From NCBI GenBank assembly GCA_032622095.1, contig CP136065.1, positions 215,306,151-215,370,150 of the forward strand: a stretch of DNA of 64,000 nt, given 5' to 3'. Numbering within the stretch: the stretch's first letter is position 1; each line of letters begins with the position of its first letter. A program made the position numbers and the translations under genes. This DNA comes from Siphonodentalium dalli (Eukaryota; Mollusca; Scaphopoda; Gadilida; Siphonodentaliidae). The notes beneath the pieces were generated by a model. It was not told the origin of the DNA and did no database searches. It worked only from the letters and a program-made list of their open reading frames with translations. Below, piece by piece: positions 23,213 through 35,430 of this stretch.

Positions 23213-24263
23213 TCTAGACTGGCCTCAACTGAAGCATTCATATTGTGTTGAAAATTTCAATTGGGGGAGGGTCCGGGAGGGATACGTGAGAATATTTTGG
23301 GGATTTACAGCTGGGAGTTACCATTAAAATCTCGAGATTAACAGGGTCTTTACGTGGTGTTATATGATGTTGACAAGTTCATTTAATGACAAAATTACGA
23401 TTAGCCAATTAGGCTGGTTAAACAACACATGTGGCGGGCTGCATGGCGGCCCACGTCGGTTTCATTTGCCCATCGGGAATTGTGAGTTGTAAGTTGTAGA
23501 TGCACAAAATTATGGGTTTTACAACCGAAATATAATGCAGGCAAATATAAATATAAGGAAATGACGCATTTCCGTGACTCTGCTTATCAACAATTCATTG
23601 CCCTTTTTGCTAGAAAACAACGCTCCACCTGCATTTTCTCTGACACAAAGCGTGTTTTGTGGATGATATCACATTCTAATCATCATTATACTATACTATT
23701 AGTATCTTCTTGAGGAAATTATCATAATTTGATAAATGTTATTTCTAAATTATAACATAAATGATGTACCTTTAAGCACACATCCAGCTTTAGAATTTGT
23801 TTAGGCTGAAGTACCGTACTGGTACAAATCATTTGCGCCAATCATTTACGATGAAGTACAAATGAAAATTATTATTAATATGCACTAAACTCAAATTGAC
23901 TCGGTCATGAGGAACGTCACTATGACCACTCCCCCACAAACTATGGGTATTTCACCTGTCATCAGACCATGCTATCAACATGCCCGCAATAATGTTTTCT
24001 TTGTTTTTTTAAATCCCTGTATGTGGCGGCCGGTACATTGAAAAGATTGATATCCAGTACAGTATGTGAAATTTTAAGTGAATCTGTATGTACATGTCAT
24101 TTCATATACTATAGTGCATGTCATTTTGTAAGACCTGTATGTTATTTTTTATAGAGGACGGTCAGCTAGAAGTCATGCTGTGGAACTAACCTGATTGTAA
24201 GACGTACACTGGACCAAAGTTATTCAATTTACAATGGTAAGTTTTAATATAAATACTGATCAC

Positions 24264-24651
24264 TTTAAAGATGCATAATCTGATTTGATGCCCCTAAATT
24301 ACTATTTCTTCGGGTTTAAATATTATTTGATTTGAGTCGAGGAACCTATCCCTCTGAGTTATCAAATATGTTAAATTTATCCACCTCGATTATTAATAAA
24401 CAATTGTTGGGAAAAACATTTTGAAAGTTAAAGATGGAAAAGAAATTGAATCAAGGTGTGCGTGGGTTCCAAAATTGGCCAATGGTTAAAAAACTCAAAT
24501 GTGTCTCAAAATTTTCTGACTACCCCCTGTTTTTGTAAGTCTCTGTTGATAAAGAACTAATTTGGAAGACTAAAACATCTTTTTTTCCATTGTTGTTCAT
24601 GTTGTAACTGGATGATCTGGGACAATCAAATCGGATTGTGCATCTTTAACA
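24264..24651. mobile_element. MITE family D, copy 2
   Basis: The ends TTAAAGATGCATAATCTGAT and the complementary CGGATTGTGCATCTTTAA resemble copy 1, and the left arm shares ATTTGAGTCGAGGAACC. The interior differs, so the two copies share only ends and arms. Confidence 0.65.
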
Positions 24652-26940
24652 AACAGCCTTATGCTGTATGTTTGTTGAAATTATGTGTACATTCCCTACC
24701 TATGGAAAACAGTCTAAACAAATAATAAACATTTCCAATGTATAATCTCTAGTAGAGTGTGTGTTTCTAAGTTTCAAGGTAGGGAATAAGACTAAATAAA
24801 ATATACCTGTGAAGGGTAATTGGAGATACAAAAACAGGGACGGGGGGGTGAATAATCACCGCATTTCGCACTTTAATTCACGGAAAAATTATGGCGCTAT
24901 ATAAACTTAATGAACCAAAGCCAGGATCGCCTTATAATTGGTCTTATAAATATCCAATAACCTGGTGTGCTTTTAAAGTGATGTGAAACACTCCACTGAG
25001 GTTTTCCCAGACCTGCGGACAGAATAATAAATAATCAGGCCAAAATAAGTTATCCAAATAGTCAGAAAACTGCATCATTGTTATAAACAAATTAAACTCA
25101 GTGACTTAAGTATTGGGACAATCATTTCAATAATGTTTATACTCAATAAGGTGACCTTAATAAAGTAGTAAATATTCACATTTATGCGTAGTTCAACCGT
25201 TGTGTTCTCTGAAATGATACAGTGGATATGGTGAGAATTTTAGTTCTTAATCTCAGGTTTTTGCTACATAATTCCAATGGGGATAGTGTTTGGACACTAT
25301 AAACTGATTGTCCATATACACCCATTTATGCCTGTTTTAAAATTGGGATGTATTATGTTATACGTATTATGCCACGTGTCTGTCTATTAGTTCACTTTTG
25401 GATTCCAGATGATAACTTTAGATAGTCTCAACTGAGTTGAATGAAATTTGGAATGTGTGTGGTTTGGATCAGCACGTAAAATTCACCAGAGTTAAAGGCC
25501 TTTTGTTGGAATTACCATGGGTGTATTTTGCCACGCCCTAACAATGATTTTAATATTCAATGAAATAAGTCTGCAATATATGTCTTTAAATCTGACTTTT
25601 CCTAAAACAGTATTTTATGCATTTCTTTTCAGAGTGTTGTTCACTGGCATTGGAAACTTTAGTACCAGAACGTGCACAGCATACAGAGGACAGCATACAG
25701 AGGAGGCATGTGTGTTATCTGTGCAGATAAAATATGTTATTCGTCAACTTTTCATACATAAATATTGTACCACAATACACAAGCGTGGTGCAGCCTGTGG
25801 GAAGTTAGTAACATGCTATGCTGTGAAGTGCTGCTATATTCATCAGATGTTAATGTAGAGGAGTTTGCTGATCTTTAAATTACTACGGCATGGCAGGTGA
25901 AAAACAGATGAGCTGTCATTCTTGGGAATGTTCAATATAAGAAGGGTGTGATGAACTATATATTAAGTGTTAATTCATTGCAATTGTTGCAATGTTGAGG
26001 TGTGCACAGAAATCAGGAATATACACTGCTGTGGAAGAATGGCTAGGATGACAATTATTCCTGATGGATAAGTTTGAATTAAAGTTTAATTTCCAAAATC
26101 TCACTGTGTCTTCATTGATGTTTATCTCAAAACTTCATGCAACATAGATGCACCCAATTATGTCATTTGGACAATTTCCTTCATCTTCAACTCTTAATTT
26201 TGGTTGCTTATGATATGATTCATGAATGTGGTGGCCCTCACATGTGCAGGCAAATTATGCCTTAATTTAAGGTTACTGACAGCAATTAAATGGTAGAATA
26301 GTCCTCAGGAGTTTGTGATTTTAGGAAATTTTACATGTAATTTGCCACATCTTGCAGCATCTTGTGGAATTTAGTTCTATGCCAGCACGCACTCTTGAAA
26401 AATTCATCACACAATTATGTGAGAAATATTTGACTGTTTGCGGACCAACTGTTTCTATCATAATAATTTCAGGACTGTGTAAACAGTAAATAAGTGATAA
26501 CCGTAAACAAAATTACATGGTCACCATTTATTTTCTGTTTACTTGGCAACCAAAATTATTATGGTAGAAACCGTAAAAAATAATGGGTTTTCGTATAATA
26601 TAAGATTTGACCAATTGACAAAAAGAACACATATACATGTACATGTATGTTTGTGGGAGGGTATGAAAGCCATAATATAGAAATTTGATAGCCTGTAGTA
26701 TGCGAGTTATCAGCTGAATTTTTGTTCTGGAAATGGAATCTTGTGGCATCTGTTTCAGACTGTATAGCATCCTGAGTCTATAATTAGCCCTTTAATATAT
26801 CAATGGATTGGTACACATTCATGTGTTGCATATATTTTGTTGAGTATGGATATGGTACAATAAATGGGTGGATTTAGTGTACAGTACCCCTTAAAGATTG
26901 CATAAGTATGTTGTATGGCACATTTATCAATAAATTGTGC
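24652..26940. other. Intronic sequence, no recognised gene
   Basis: The longest frame, 25517-25858 on +, has 113 codons but no motif or usable context. Nothing else was seen. Confidence 0.4.
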
Positions 26941-27450
26941 AAAAAAAGGAACTTTTTGGTCAAAAACAAAATTGGTTTTGATCAAAACCAGTTGGCGCTT
27001 GGTATTTGGTTTTGATCAAAACCTAATTTGGTTACATATATGGGACAAAAGTCAAAACCAATTTTGGTTTTGATCAAAACCAAATACTCATAAAATTTGG
27101 TTTTGATCAAAACCAAAATTGGTTTTGATCAAAACCAAAATTGGTTTTTGAAATTTTTGCTCAAAACCAAAAATTGGTTTTATATAAAACCAATTTGGGT
27201 TTTTATCAAAACCAGTTCGCGCTTGGTATTTGTTTTTTATCAAAACCTAATTTGGTTACATATATGGGACAAAGTTCAAAACCAAATTTGTTTTTTTTTT
27301 AAACCAAAACGTTTAAGAGTGTATCCACTACTATTTTGAACATATAGCCCACCGGCCTCGATTGTTTTGAGTTACCCAACCCCTGAAGGAGACAAGCGCG
27401 TCCTTGTATTCATCAAATTTGATATATATAATGTATGTTGATCAAAATGC
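26941..27450. repeat. GGTTTTGATCAAAACC palindrome array, copy 2
   Basis: Around ten units of TTGGTTTTGATCAAAACCAA and variants in tandem, followed by CCTCGATTGTTTTGA and ATTCATCAAATTTGATA as at 17260-17500. Within it TTTGGTTACATATATGGGAC occurs twice, about 220 bases apart. Confidence 0.8.
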
Positions 27451-28280
27451 CCAATATCCAAGGGTACCGATACACTGGTCCTGACACAAATCGTCATTTT
27501 TTTAGTAAATGGTTCTATATCCAAACACATTTTTCCGTATCAATAAAATATTAAGTAACGTTCGCAAGTGAAATGTCAAATGAAGAGAGGAATTAGTAAT
27601 ATTTATCGACTAACAACATGACCTTCAACCCCCAACCTGTGTGGGGTAACGATTGTGCGATAGGTTCATCGTCGATTTCCCACAAAATTGGTCAATTTGA
27701 GATATACCCTTTGGTTTCCACACGACGATCCATGAGATACATATCAAGATACATCTGTTTTGATGATAATAATAATAATTAATTCCATGATTTTGAATGA
27801 ATTACCTGATATATTTTGCTGATACATGTCTTTTGTTAATTACTGATATGTATTGTAATAAATGCATGATATTTATAACTTTCACTCATATGCGTATGTG
27901 AGCGCATTCCGGAATCTATTTGAAACTGCATCGTATGTGAGGTATAATGTACAGCATAGACTACATTTTTCGTAGCAAGCATAGCTGTATAATCTGTCAG
28001 ATTCGATGGGGTTGCTTTACATCTCTATTGTGTAATGTAAAGACAGAATACGTGACTTCATCTAACACACCAATTGCCAAAGCGTCTTCGATGAAGTGAA
28101 CGAAACGTCCATGTGATTAGGCGGAAACAACCAAGTGCCGAAAACTCAGGTGCCGAAACATCCTGATAACCAGGTGCCGAAACGTTCAGGTCAGATGCAT
28201 CCTGCACCCCTTCCAACACAGCACAATTTGTGTTAGAGAATTAACTTTTCTGAGATTTGATAGTTAGTTTTTTATTTCAG
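27451..28280. other. End of intron 1; nothing but the acceptor of exon 2
   Basis: No repeat of note apart from (AAT)n at 27765-27778 and a short run of GGTGCCGAAA-like motifs at 28130-28190. The pyrimidine-rich TTTTTTATTTCAG at 28268-28280 is the acceptor of exon 2. Confidence 0.45.
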
Positions 28281-28493
28281 ATAACATAGCTTACGGGAGA
28301 AGTGGGGAGAATCAGACCGGCATCTCGTCTGAGTATGGGTTAAGTTGGGCGAAGGAGAGCGGGGTCGATGGTGTCAGACATGAGAGTTCAACGGGTGTTC
28401 ACACGGTGGGTTACCCGGGTGAAGATAACCCATACTGGTGGGTCGATATTGGTGCCGCACTCCCTGTACGACGGATAATAATTTACAATCGAG
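28281..28493 (+). CDS. Receptor exon 2: fucolectin-type F5/8-like domain, first half
   Basis: 213 bases, phase 1 to phase 1. It begins NIAYGRSGENQTGISSEYG, the typical start of FTP/fucolectin domains (N-[VI]-A-x-G), and ends with the core NPYWWVDIGAALPVRRIIIYNR-type strand (WWVDIG at about residue 53). Acceptor TTTCAG|AT and donor GAG|GTCAGT are both good. The half domain continues in register in exon 3. These domains bind fucose and related sugars with calcium. A receptor role is inferred. Confidence 0.88.
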
Positions 28494-29797
28494 GTCAGTT
28501 CTTATTATGTATATCTCTCGTCAGCTGTATATCTGTTGTTCAAATATAAATGGAAATAAATAAGGCATATCAATGTACGGCCATGAAGGGATAGTCACTA
28601 CTCCACACGTGGTGTACATGTTTTATCACCGGCTTCCCAACTGTAGTATTGGACTGGGTATGAAGAAGGTAGTTCTGGTGTTTTACGAAGGGCGTGGAAT
28701 CCGAAAGAATTCAGCATTGAAACTCATAACATTTTGGTGCCCACGAAATTGCTCTCTGTAATCAACTTAGAAACTCATAACATTTTGGTGCCCACGCAAT
28801 TGCTCTCTATAATCAACTTTGATTTCGCACAGACACTCTCAGTCATGGTGTCGAGTACAATCGAGAAACAGAATTCACAAAGGTTGGGAAATATGTCCAT
28901 AATTTTTTTTTAAAGAAATTTTTATCCATGCAACTTGAAAGCTGTCATATCAAGAGAAATTTACGTGGCGTTAGTTTTAAAATTCAAAAAGTAAGGCATC
29001 TAAAACAAATTGGTGATCAGTTGGCCAGAGGAGATAGTGTATAATAGGTTAAACACATACATGTTGAACCTGCCCAGTATCGGTCGGCAATAAGCATCTA
29101 TTCATATATTATCACAACAGTGTGTTGATCGATTAGGTAATCTGCTCACCTCAACGAGACCTGATGCGATGACACTGATAAACTCACTGATGTGATAAAA
29201 TAACTTATCACACGTAGATTGTACGCATGTAAATTTTATGTGGATTGTGAGTGGCGTTTTAGGTAGAAATCCACGATTTATGGCCATATTCAAAATTTTG
29301 ACTGTGCCTGCGGCATGGTCACTGATAAACAACACATGAATGATTGGTAACAAGATACAGACATTGACGGAACATTCATGTGTCTGCACATTGACTGGAA
29401 TGTCACATCACCAGTTTTATCTCATCTGCAGTGGACTATAACATATCCTCATTTTTAACCATTTTTGGCCGAATTTGGACGTCTTCGGCCACATAGCTAA
29501 CCATGTTTATTTAAGTTTGCGATAAATATGACCACCTCCAGTACTAAATTTTCTAAATTTATGCTCAATGAGGGCTCTCACTTGCCAAAACTGAACAGTA
29601 TTCCTTCTGTCACCTTTTCATCGCGTTCATATTGTGCGACTGGCTTACCCTTGGTAACTTTATCACAATTCTCCCCAACCTGGATAACTTGATCACAAAC
29701 ACTGGTGAGAGTGACCAATGCAGTCAACGTATTGGCCGAGCTACATGTAACACCATGTTGATTACGGTGGAACAACATTTACTGTTATTACTAACAC
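28494..29797. other. Intron 2, first part; 53-bp direct duplication
   Basis: At 28717-28822 a unit with GAAACTCATAACATTTTGG occurs twice, differing in two or three bases. Otherwise nothing was recognised. Confidence 0.5.
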
Positions 29798-30180
29798 ATG
29801 TTTTTGATAATGAAAATAAACACTTCACACGTTTTTCAGATATTTGCGTGTCACAAAACATGTGTGTTTAGGAAAAACATGTGTATGTGATTTGATAAAC
29901 ACTAAACACCACAACAGCTGGGTCGCACTTACACATGTTTTGATAATGAAATTAACGTTTCATGTGCATGCTTTCATACATGTATATGTGTTTTACACAA
30001 AACATGTGTGCTTTAGGAAAACATGTGTATGTGGTTTTGATAAACACGAAACACTGCAACAGCTTACGCACACATACATACATTTCCGATAATGACAATA
30101 AACGCATCACATGTGTTACAGGAAAACATGAGTATGTGTTTTTTTTTCCAAAAAAAAACCACACATATACGTGATTTTCC
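29798..30180. repeat. About 140-bp imperfect tandem repeat with ACACATGT motifs
   Basis: Blocks ACATGTTTTGATAATGAAA, AAAACATGTGTATGTG and AAACACYRCAACAGCT recur at about 29798, 29935 and 30075. ACATGT and its flanks are frequently palindromic. Confidence 0.7.
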
Positions 30181-30534
30181 TAAAACACGTGTAAACATGC
30201 ATAGAATTTAGAAATTTAGAATGATAAGATTATTGGATATATCGAAAACATAAATGTCCCAGTTGTATACACACCAATAGAGAAATAGATAAACGTTGTT
30301 TTTCTTATATTCATTATTTGCAGTTCAGTAATACAATATGTTACATCGAGTAACAAGTCGTAAGTCCAAATAGTTTAGTTTGAATATAATTTTCAGAATA
30401 GTTTACAATGTTTTTTCCAATGTCCACTGTCCAGTTCTGATTTTAAATGTAGTATCTTATTTGACTTATTGGACTTTAATAAGTAATTCTGCTGTAACAG
30501 TATTAGTCTGGTCGTTGAGACTCGATTTTCAGGT

Positions 30535-31165
30535 TAGCCTAGAACAAATTGTTGACAAGCTGTGTTTGGTGTTATTTTGTCGGGCATAATCTGGGGAACA
30601 ATATATCAAAAATCCTCCGAAATCCGATTTGGGGAAAAGTTTCTACTGCTCTTTGAAATAGGGTCATACTTATGGCTTTTTGTGTCAATTTTGCAGTTCC
30701 TTATTGCTTCAGTCAATCTGATGGAAAGAAACGCCCAACCGTGAACAAATTGATATGCTATGTTTGAATGTGACTATACCCATATAATAATCTAACCAAA
30801 ATCCCCATGAATTCCAGGTTTGGGAAAGTCGTCATTTTGTGTCTGGAATATGTAAACACAAAATGGTGAAAATCTTAATTTCCAGGTTGAGTTTCGGATT
30901 GAAGGTGAACCTTTATTAAATTGGTAACAAGATGTGTCTTGTGTTATTTTGTCGGGCAGAATCTGGAGAACAATATATCCAAAATTCGCTTCCAGGGAAA
31001 TTTTCTATATATCTATGAAATAGGGTCCTATTGGTGGCTTTTTTGTATAAATTTTGCAGTTCGTTATTAGTCCAGTCAAACTGATGGAAAGAAACGCCAA
31101 ACCGTGAGCAAATTTGCTATGTAATGATTGTTGTTGTTTTGGGTTGTGACTATACTCATAAAATT
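30535..31165. repeat. Two direct copies of a 220-bp dispersed repeat (period about 370 bp)
   Basis: TTATTTTGTCGGGCATAATC and GGAAAGAAACGCCCAACCGT at 30570-30740 recur diverged at 30943-31110. A third, inverted copy starts at about 34080 (GTGCATAATCTGG, CAAATTGTTGACAA on the complement). There is no coding capacity that makes sense. Confidence 0.7.
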
Positions 31166-31962
31166 ACAACAACTTTCGTTTTCGTCGAAATGCGGGCATT
31201 TTATTGGTCGAGAGGCTAGCGCGTGACCTGATCTATCAGTGCATAGATATTGCAGTAGACGAGTCACGGCGTAGGAATATTCGAAGAGTTAACATGCAAA
31301 GAGTATTGTCTCTGAGGCGAGTTTACCTAAATGTAGCTTCCGGTGAATCATTACCCAATCCGAAGCTTGACAGCGACGACGCGCTTCCTTGTTTTCTCTC
31401 GCTGGAACTGAAGCGTTTAAAAGCAAAAAAGTACCAACATATAATAAAGATACTATCCCTTTTCATCCTTTTAGCGATAAAACTATATCAAATTAGTTGA
31501 TTACCCCTGTACAGTATCCATGTTAACCAAAACAATAAAGCAACTATAGCAAAATAAGCGTAAATAAATATAAATTTCTGGTCCTCGTGTTGAACTTGTC
31601 GAGTCTGCACCAGCTGAAGTTGCGGCTTTGAGACGTATAGATAATGTCATGCAGTCCCGATTTCTGTCAAATGCCAAGATTTAAACATGTCACTTCCATT
31701 TTAATTTCACATAATGACTTTCTTCTGGATACATGTTGCTGTAGTTTGTGAAAAATTTACTTTTATTATTTTGTTATTCATTGTCGACCTTCACATTAGA
31801 CTTTCAGAGCAAATTCATTCATGTTAAACTCGACCAATTTTGAATCTCGCCCCAGAATGGCCCAAGCCAAATTTCCGTTGGGAGACCAAATTTGCTATCG
31901 AATGTCTACTGTTTTATAACAGATATTTTCACAAAAATGCGACATATTATCAAACGCTGTTG
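31166..31962. other. Intronic sequence, one unsupported 98-codon frame
   Basis: The frame 31204-31500 has protein-like composition (RRVNMQRVLSLRRVYLN) but no recognised domain or splice context. Listed as unknown and not accepted as a gene. Confidence 0.3.
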
Positions 31963-32140
31963 TAATTATAAGCCACCAACGTCGTTTTTCGGTTGATATA
32001 TGATCGTATATATCGATCAGTAGACGAGCAACATACTTAGTATAATCCGCTTTGCGGAATTATACAGTATGTTATTCGTCTACTGATCGATCTATACGAT
32101 CATATATCAACCGAAAAACGACGTTGATGGCTTATAATTA
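31963..32140. repeat. 178-bp near-perfect palindrome with a nested hairpin
   Basis: Arms of about 75 bp run inward from TAATTATAAGCCACCAACGT and its complement. The centre has another small stem-loop, TATAATCCGC TTT GCGGAATTATA, near 32041-32067. Only a few mismatches and no coding capacity: probably a young hairpin transposon. Confidence 0.85.
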
Positions 32141-32761
32141 TATAAACGCGCAGTCGAGTTACCTGACTGCTAAATGTGACCAAATAATAACATATCCAAA
32201 ATTCCCATGCGTTTCATGAAAGCAAAATCGTTAATTTGGATACAAATGAAGAAAATGTGTAAGAAAAATGGTGAAAATTTGAATTTTTGTCGGGGAACCA
32301 GGTCTGCAAGTATTAAACTTGATTCATTTTTTTTTTCTCGTAAGGATGTCAGCTCAAGCCATTTTGATGCTAGTATGTGGCCGTGTATGTACCAGGCAAT
32401 ATGGCGGCCATTTCCTGGAGTGTACTACCAATCACGTGAATGTCCTCTAAATTTATTAATGTGACATAAACCTGCAACAAAAACGCATTATTCTTTTTGC
32501 CATAGCATATGCCTGCCATTCCGTGCATAATTTGACTCCTCGAACCTAATACGTTATGATAAGTCATATCCCGAGGATTTGACAATTTGGTGTCTAAAAA
32601 GTTTTCAAAATGACAGCGTAAATGTCAGTCGGAAGCGAACGATTGAAGTGTTGTTTTTCTGGATTTTTTGTTCTAAATCTTACGATATTGAATACATATC
32701 TAACCAATATGTAGTCATATATGCCACCATACGAGTTTTCAAAGCCACCAGCTAGTTTTAT

Positions 32762-33628
32762 AATATTTCAAATGTGTCCCAAACCACATAACGAGTGCGC
32801 CATCCCATATACAGAGTAACAAAACACCACATCTAGTATCCAAAAACCAGCATCCCAATCCATACGACGGGCGCCCCAAATCCAGATATTGTCCAAAACC
32901 ATCGAAGGGGTGTCCCAATCCATCAAACGAGTTTCACAAACCACACAGACTGATGTAGACTGAGGTACGTAGTGCCCCACACGATACTCAACTGGTGTCA
33001 TAACACATACAGATAGTTCCCCCAAACCATGCATCTGGTATTCCAACCCACACAAATGAGTGTCCAAACACACCAAGTGAGTGTCTCAATCAACCTGATT
33101 AGGGACCCAATCCATTCAACGAATGTTTCCAAACAACACCGATAGTGCTCCGGACTTTTGCAACCGTTGTTCGAAACCACATGTGTCCCAAACCATCCAA
33201 CATATGTCCAAAACTATCAAATGAGTGTTCATGACCATCAAATGAGTGAAACAAACCATATAAAGAGCACCAATTTAGTGTGTCAAACCACTCAATCAGT
33301 GCTCCAAACCCCATAATTGGTGTTCCAAGGTAACCAAACCATCCATCGGGTGTCCGCAATCACACGAGTGGCAATCATCCAATGTGTACACCCACGTCAT
33401 ACAACTAGTATCCACAGACATCCGGGGAGTGTCATATGTCATAAAACATACAAATGTCGTCTCAATCCATTCAACTATAGTGTCCCAATCGGCCCAGTCA
33501 GTGACCCAATCGGCAAAGTAGTGTCCCAATGCACAATACCAGTGTATAAAGTCTATAGCGAGTGTCCCAAACCACTCAGTGTGAACAATACCCAACCATC
33601 CAACTAAAGTCACAAACCACCCAGTATA
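32762..33628. repeat. Degenerate satellite, about 30-bp unit
   Basis: Units of the form AGTGTCCCAAACCATCCAAC with heavy divergence fill 870 bp. All three - strand frames stay open here (recurrent W, G, L, H, D), which is a by-product of the repeat. Confidence 0.75.
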
Positions 33629-34402
33629 CACTGGTGTGTTCGATTTGCAATTATTCTGGGCATTAAAATAATAATTGATTTCTCTATTTCGAATATGAGG
33701 GACACCGAAGGGCCCAAAATCCCAATCCTCGTAATAGTATATGACTCAAAATTATCAGACATTGATTTAAAATGGTATATGTTGCCACAAATGGCCATTT
33801 ATACCAAATGTCTTATAAATGGAAACAATCTGGTAACATTTAGCGAAAATTGTCTAATGTCGCCATTTTGTCCGCTTTTTTGAATTTTGACAATCGAATT
33901 GTTCACGAAATAACATACGTCTGCCATGACAACAATAATAATTTGTGTATTTTGCATGTTCCTGCCATATGTATAAGTTTAATTTGAATGCCATTCAAGT
34001 TTATATTTCATAAGGAACGGAAAATCATATATAAAAACAACAAATATCACATTTTTTCAAAATGCTCTAGAAAATGTTCCCCAAATCGGATTTTAGCGGA
34101 TTTTGGATATTGTGTTCGCCAGATTATGCACGACAAAATGGCACCAAAACAGTTTGTCAACAATTTGTTCTAGGTCCAATGCTTCAACGACCAGACTATA
34201 TAAGTACATTGCTTACACAACAATGGTTTTGACATATTGGAGAGTTATTAATAACGAAACTAAGAACAGTGTCAATCTATTTTTTCATGTACTTCTTGAC
34301 GATAACCTCCATTTACAGACAAAACACATTCCTCTTATAAATTCTGAATCAACATCATGTTGAGTCACCGAAAGTTCATTTAATAGCAAAACATTTTAAG
34401 TG
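33629..34402. other. Intron 2, inverted copy of the 30.5-kb repeat, otherwise nothing
   Basis: 34078-34178 is the reversed third copy of the repeat at 30535. No gene was seen. Confidence 0.5.
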
Positions 34403-35030
34403 TAATAATAATAATAAATAATTTGTATATAGCGCTTTATCCCAGATAGCCCAAAGCGCTTACATTCCTACTAGTACCCTGCCCTCTATCACACGTGATA
34501 TACACACGTCTATACATACACCACATACCTATATACACATACATCAAAATACTTAAACAACATCTGAGATAACTTCAGAATAATTCACTCTTTAACACAG
34601 ATTTGAATTCAGTCAGAGAGTTTGCAAATCTTGTGTCGTGTCTCAGTGAGTTCCAAACATTTGTCGCATATGAATCAAATGCTCTATAGCCATAAGTTTA
34701 AAAATTGTTTGATGAAATATCCATTAGAGCTTGTGCCTTTGATCTCAGATTCATAGGTGAAAAATACATACTTAAAAGTTTATCAAAATATTGAGGCAAT
34801 GCAGGGAGAATGCTTGAACTAGATTATAATTTTTTATAACAGAATGACGCACATTTGTAGTCTATACGTGCACGAATTGGAAGGTAGTGTAGTTCTTGTA
34901 GCAATGGTGTTACATGTGAAACTTTTGGTTTGCGGGAAACAATCCTTGTAGCAACATTAATTACTTTTTGAAATTTATCCAAGTGTTCAGTTGTGATATC
35001 GGCGAGAATGGCATTACAATAGTCTTTCCA
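34403..35030 (-). pseudogene. LINE family C, ORF2 C-terminal part and 3' end
   Basis: Reading from 35024 downward gives DYCNAILADITTEHLDKFQK, then TRIVSRKP, HVTPLLQELHYLPIRARIDY and, after frameshifts, YATNVWNSLRHD. This is the usual region after the RT palm in CR1/L2-type LINEs (DYCN...LDRLQ...LHWLP). It ends in a stem-loop (AGCGCTTTAT/AAAGCGCT, 34431-34460) and an (ATT)n tail at 34403-34420, as at 15776. Inactive. Confidence 0.85.
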
Positions 35031-35190
35031 TCAATGTATCACATTATTATAATCAATAAATTTGAAAAATGATCAAGGAAATATGGGTTGATACAAAAAT
35101 CGGACTTATCACTGAAAGGGTTAATGAATACACCCCACCGTATTTACATAAACATATACCGGTTTCCATTAATCGCCCGACACTTTTTAG

Positions 35191-35430
35191 ATTTAGGAGT
35201 TCGCGACTTTGGCGAACTTGGCGCATGGCTGATGGGTTTCCAGATATATGTGTCCAACTCGTCTTCTTTCTCAAGTTGGAACTCAACTACGCTGTGTTAC
35301 CAAGACAGAAGCAGCAGCTACGAGATTATATATAACATCGACTGCACGAACATGATGGCGGGAAGATACGTCATTATTATGACACCTGGGAGCAACCACG
35401 TAATCACCTTCTATGAAATGGAAGTATACG
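35191..35430 (+). CDS. Receptor exon 3: fucolectin-type domain, second half
   Basis: 240 bases, phase 1 to 1, with acceptor CACTTTTTAG|AT and donor TACG|GTATGT. The join to exon 2 gives YNR-DLGVRDFGELGAW, then GFQIYVSNSS, a cysteine near TTLCYQD, NIDCTN and the closing strand VITFYEMEVYG, the normal end of an FTP domain. The two cysteines probably form the domain's disulfide. Confidence 0.88.

Noticed and set aside
25517-25858. 113-codon + frame
   Set aside because: No motif and no homologue recognised; lies inside an intron on the same strand as the receptor without a usable phase.
29102-29389. 95-codon - strand frame
   Set aside because: No motif; opposite to the receptor intron; no supporting signals.
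31204-31500. 98-codon + frame with basic N-terminal part
   Set aside because: Composition is protein-like, but no domain, promoter or splice evidence; kept as unknown sequence.
32768-33631. Several overlapping - strand frames rich in W, G, D and L
   Set aside because: All frames are open because the 30-bp satellite lacks stops; no start, domain or splice context.
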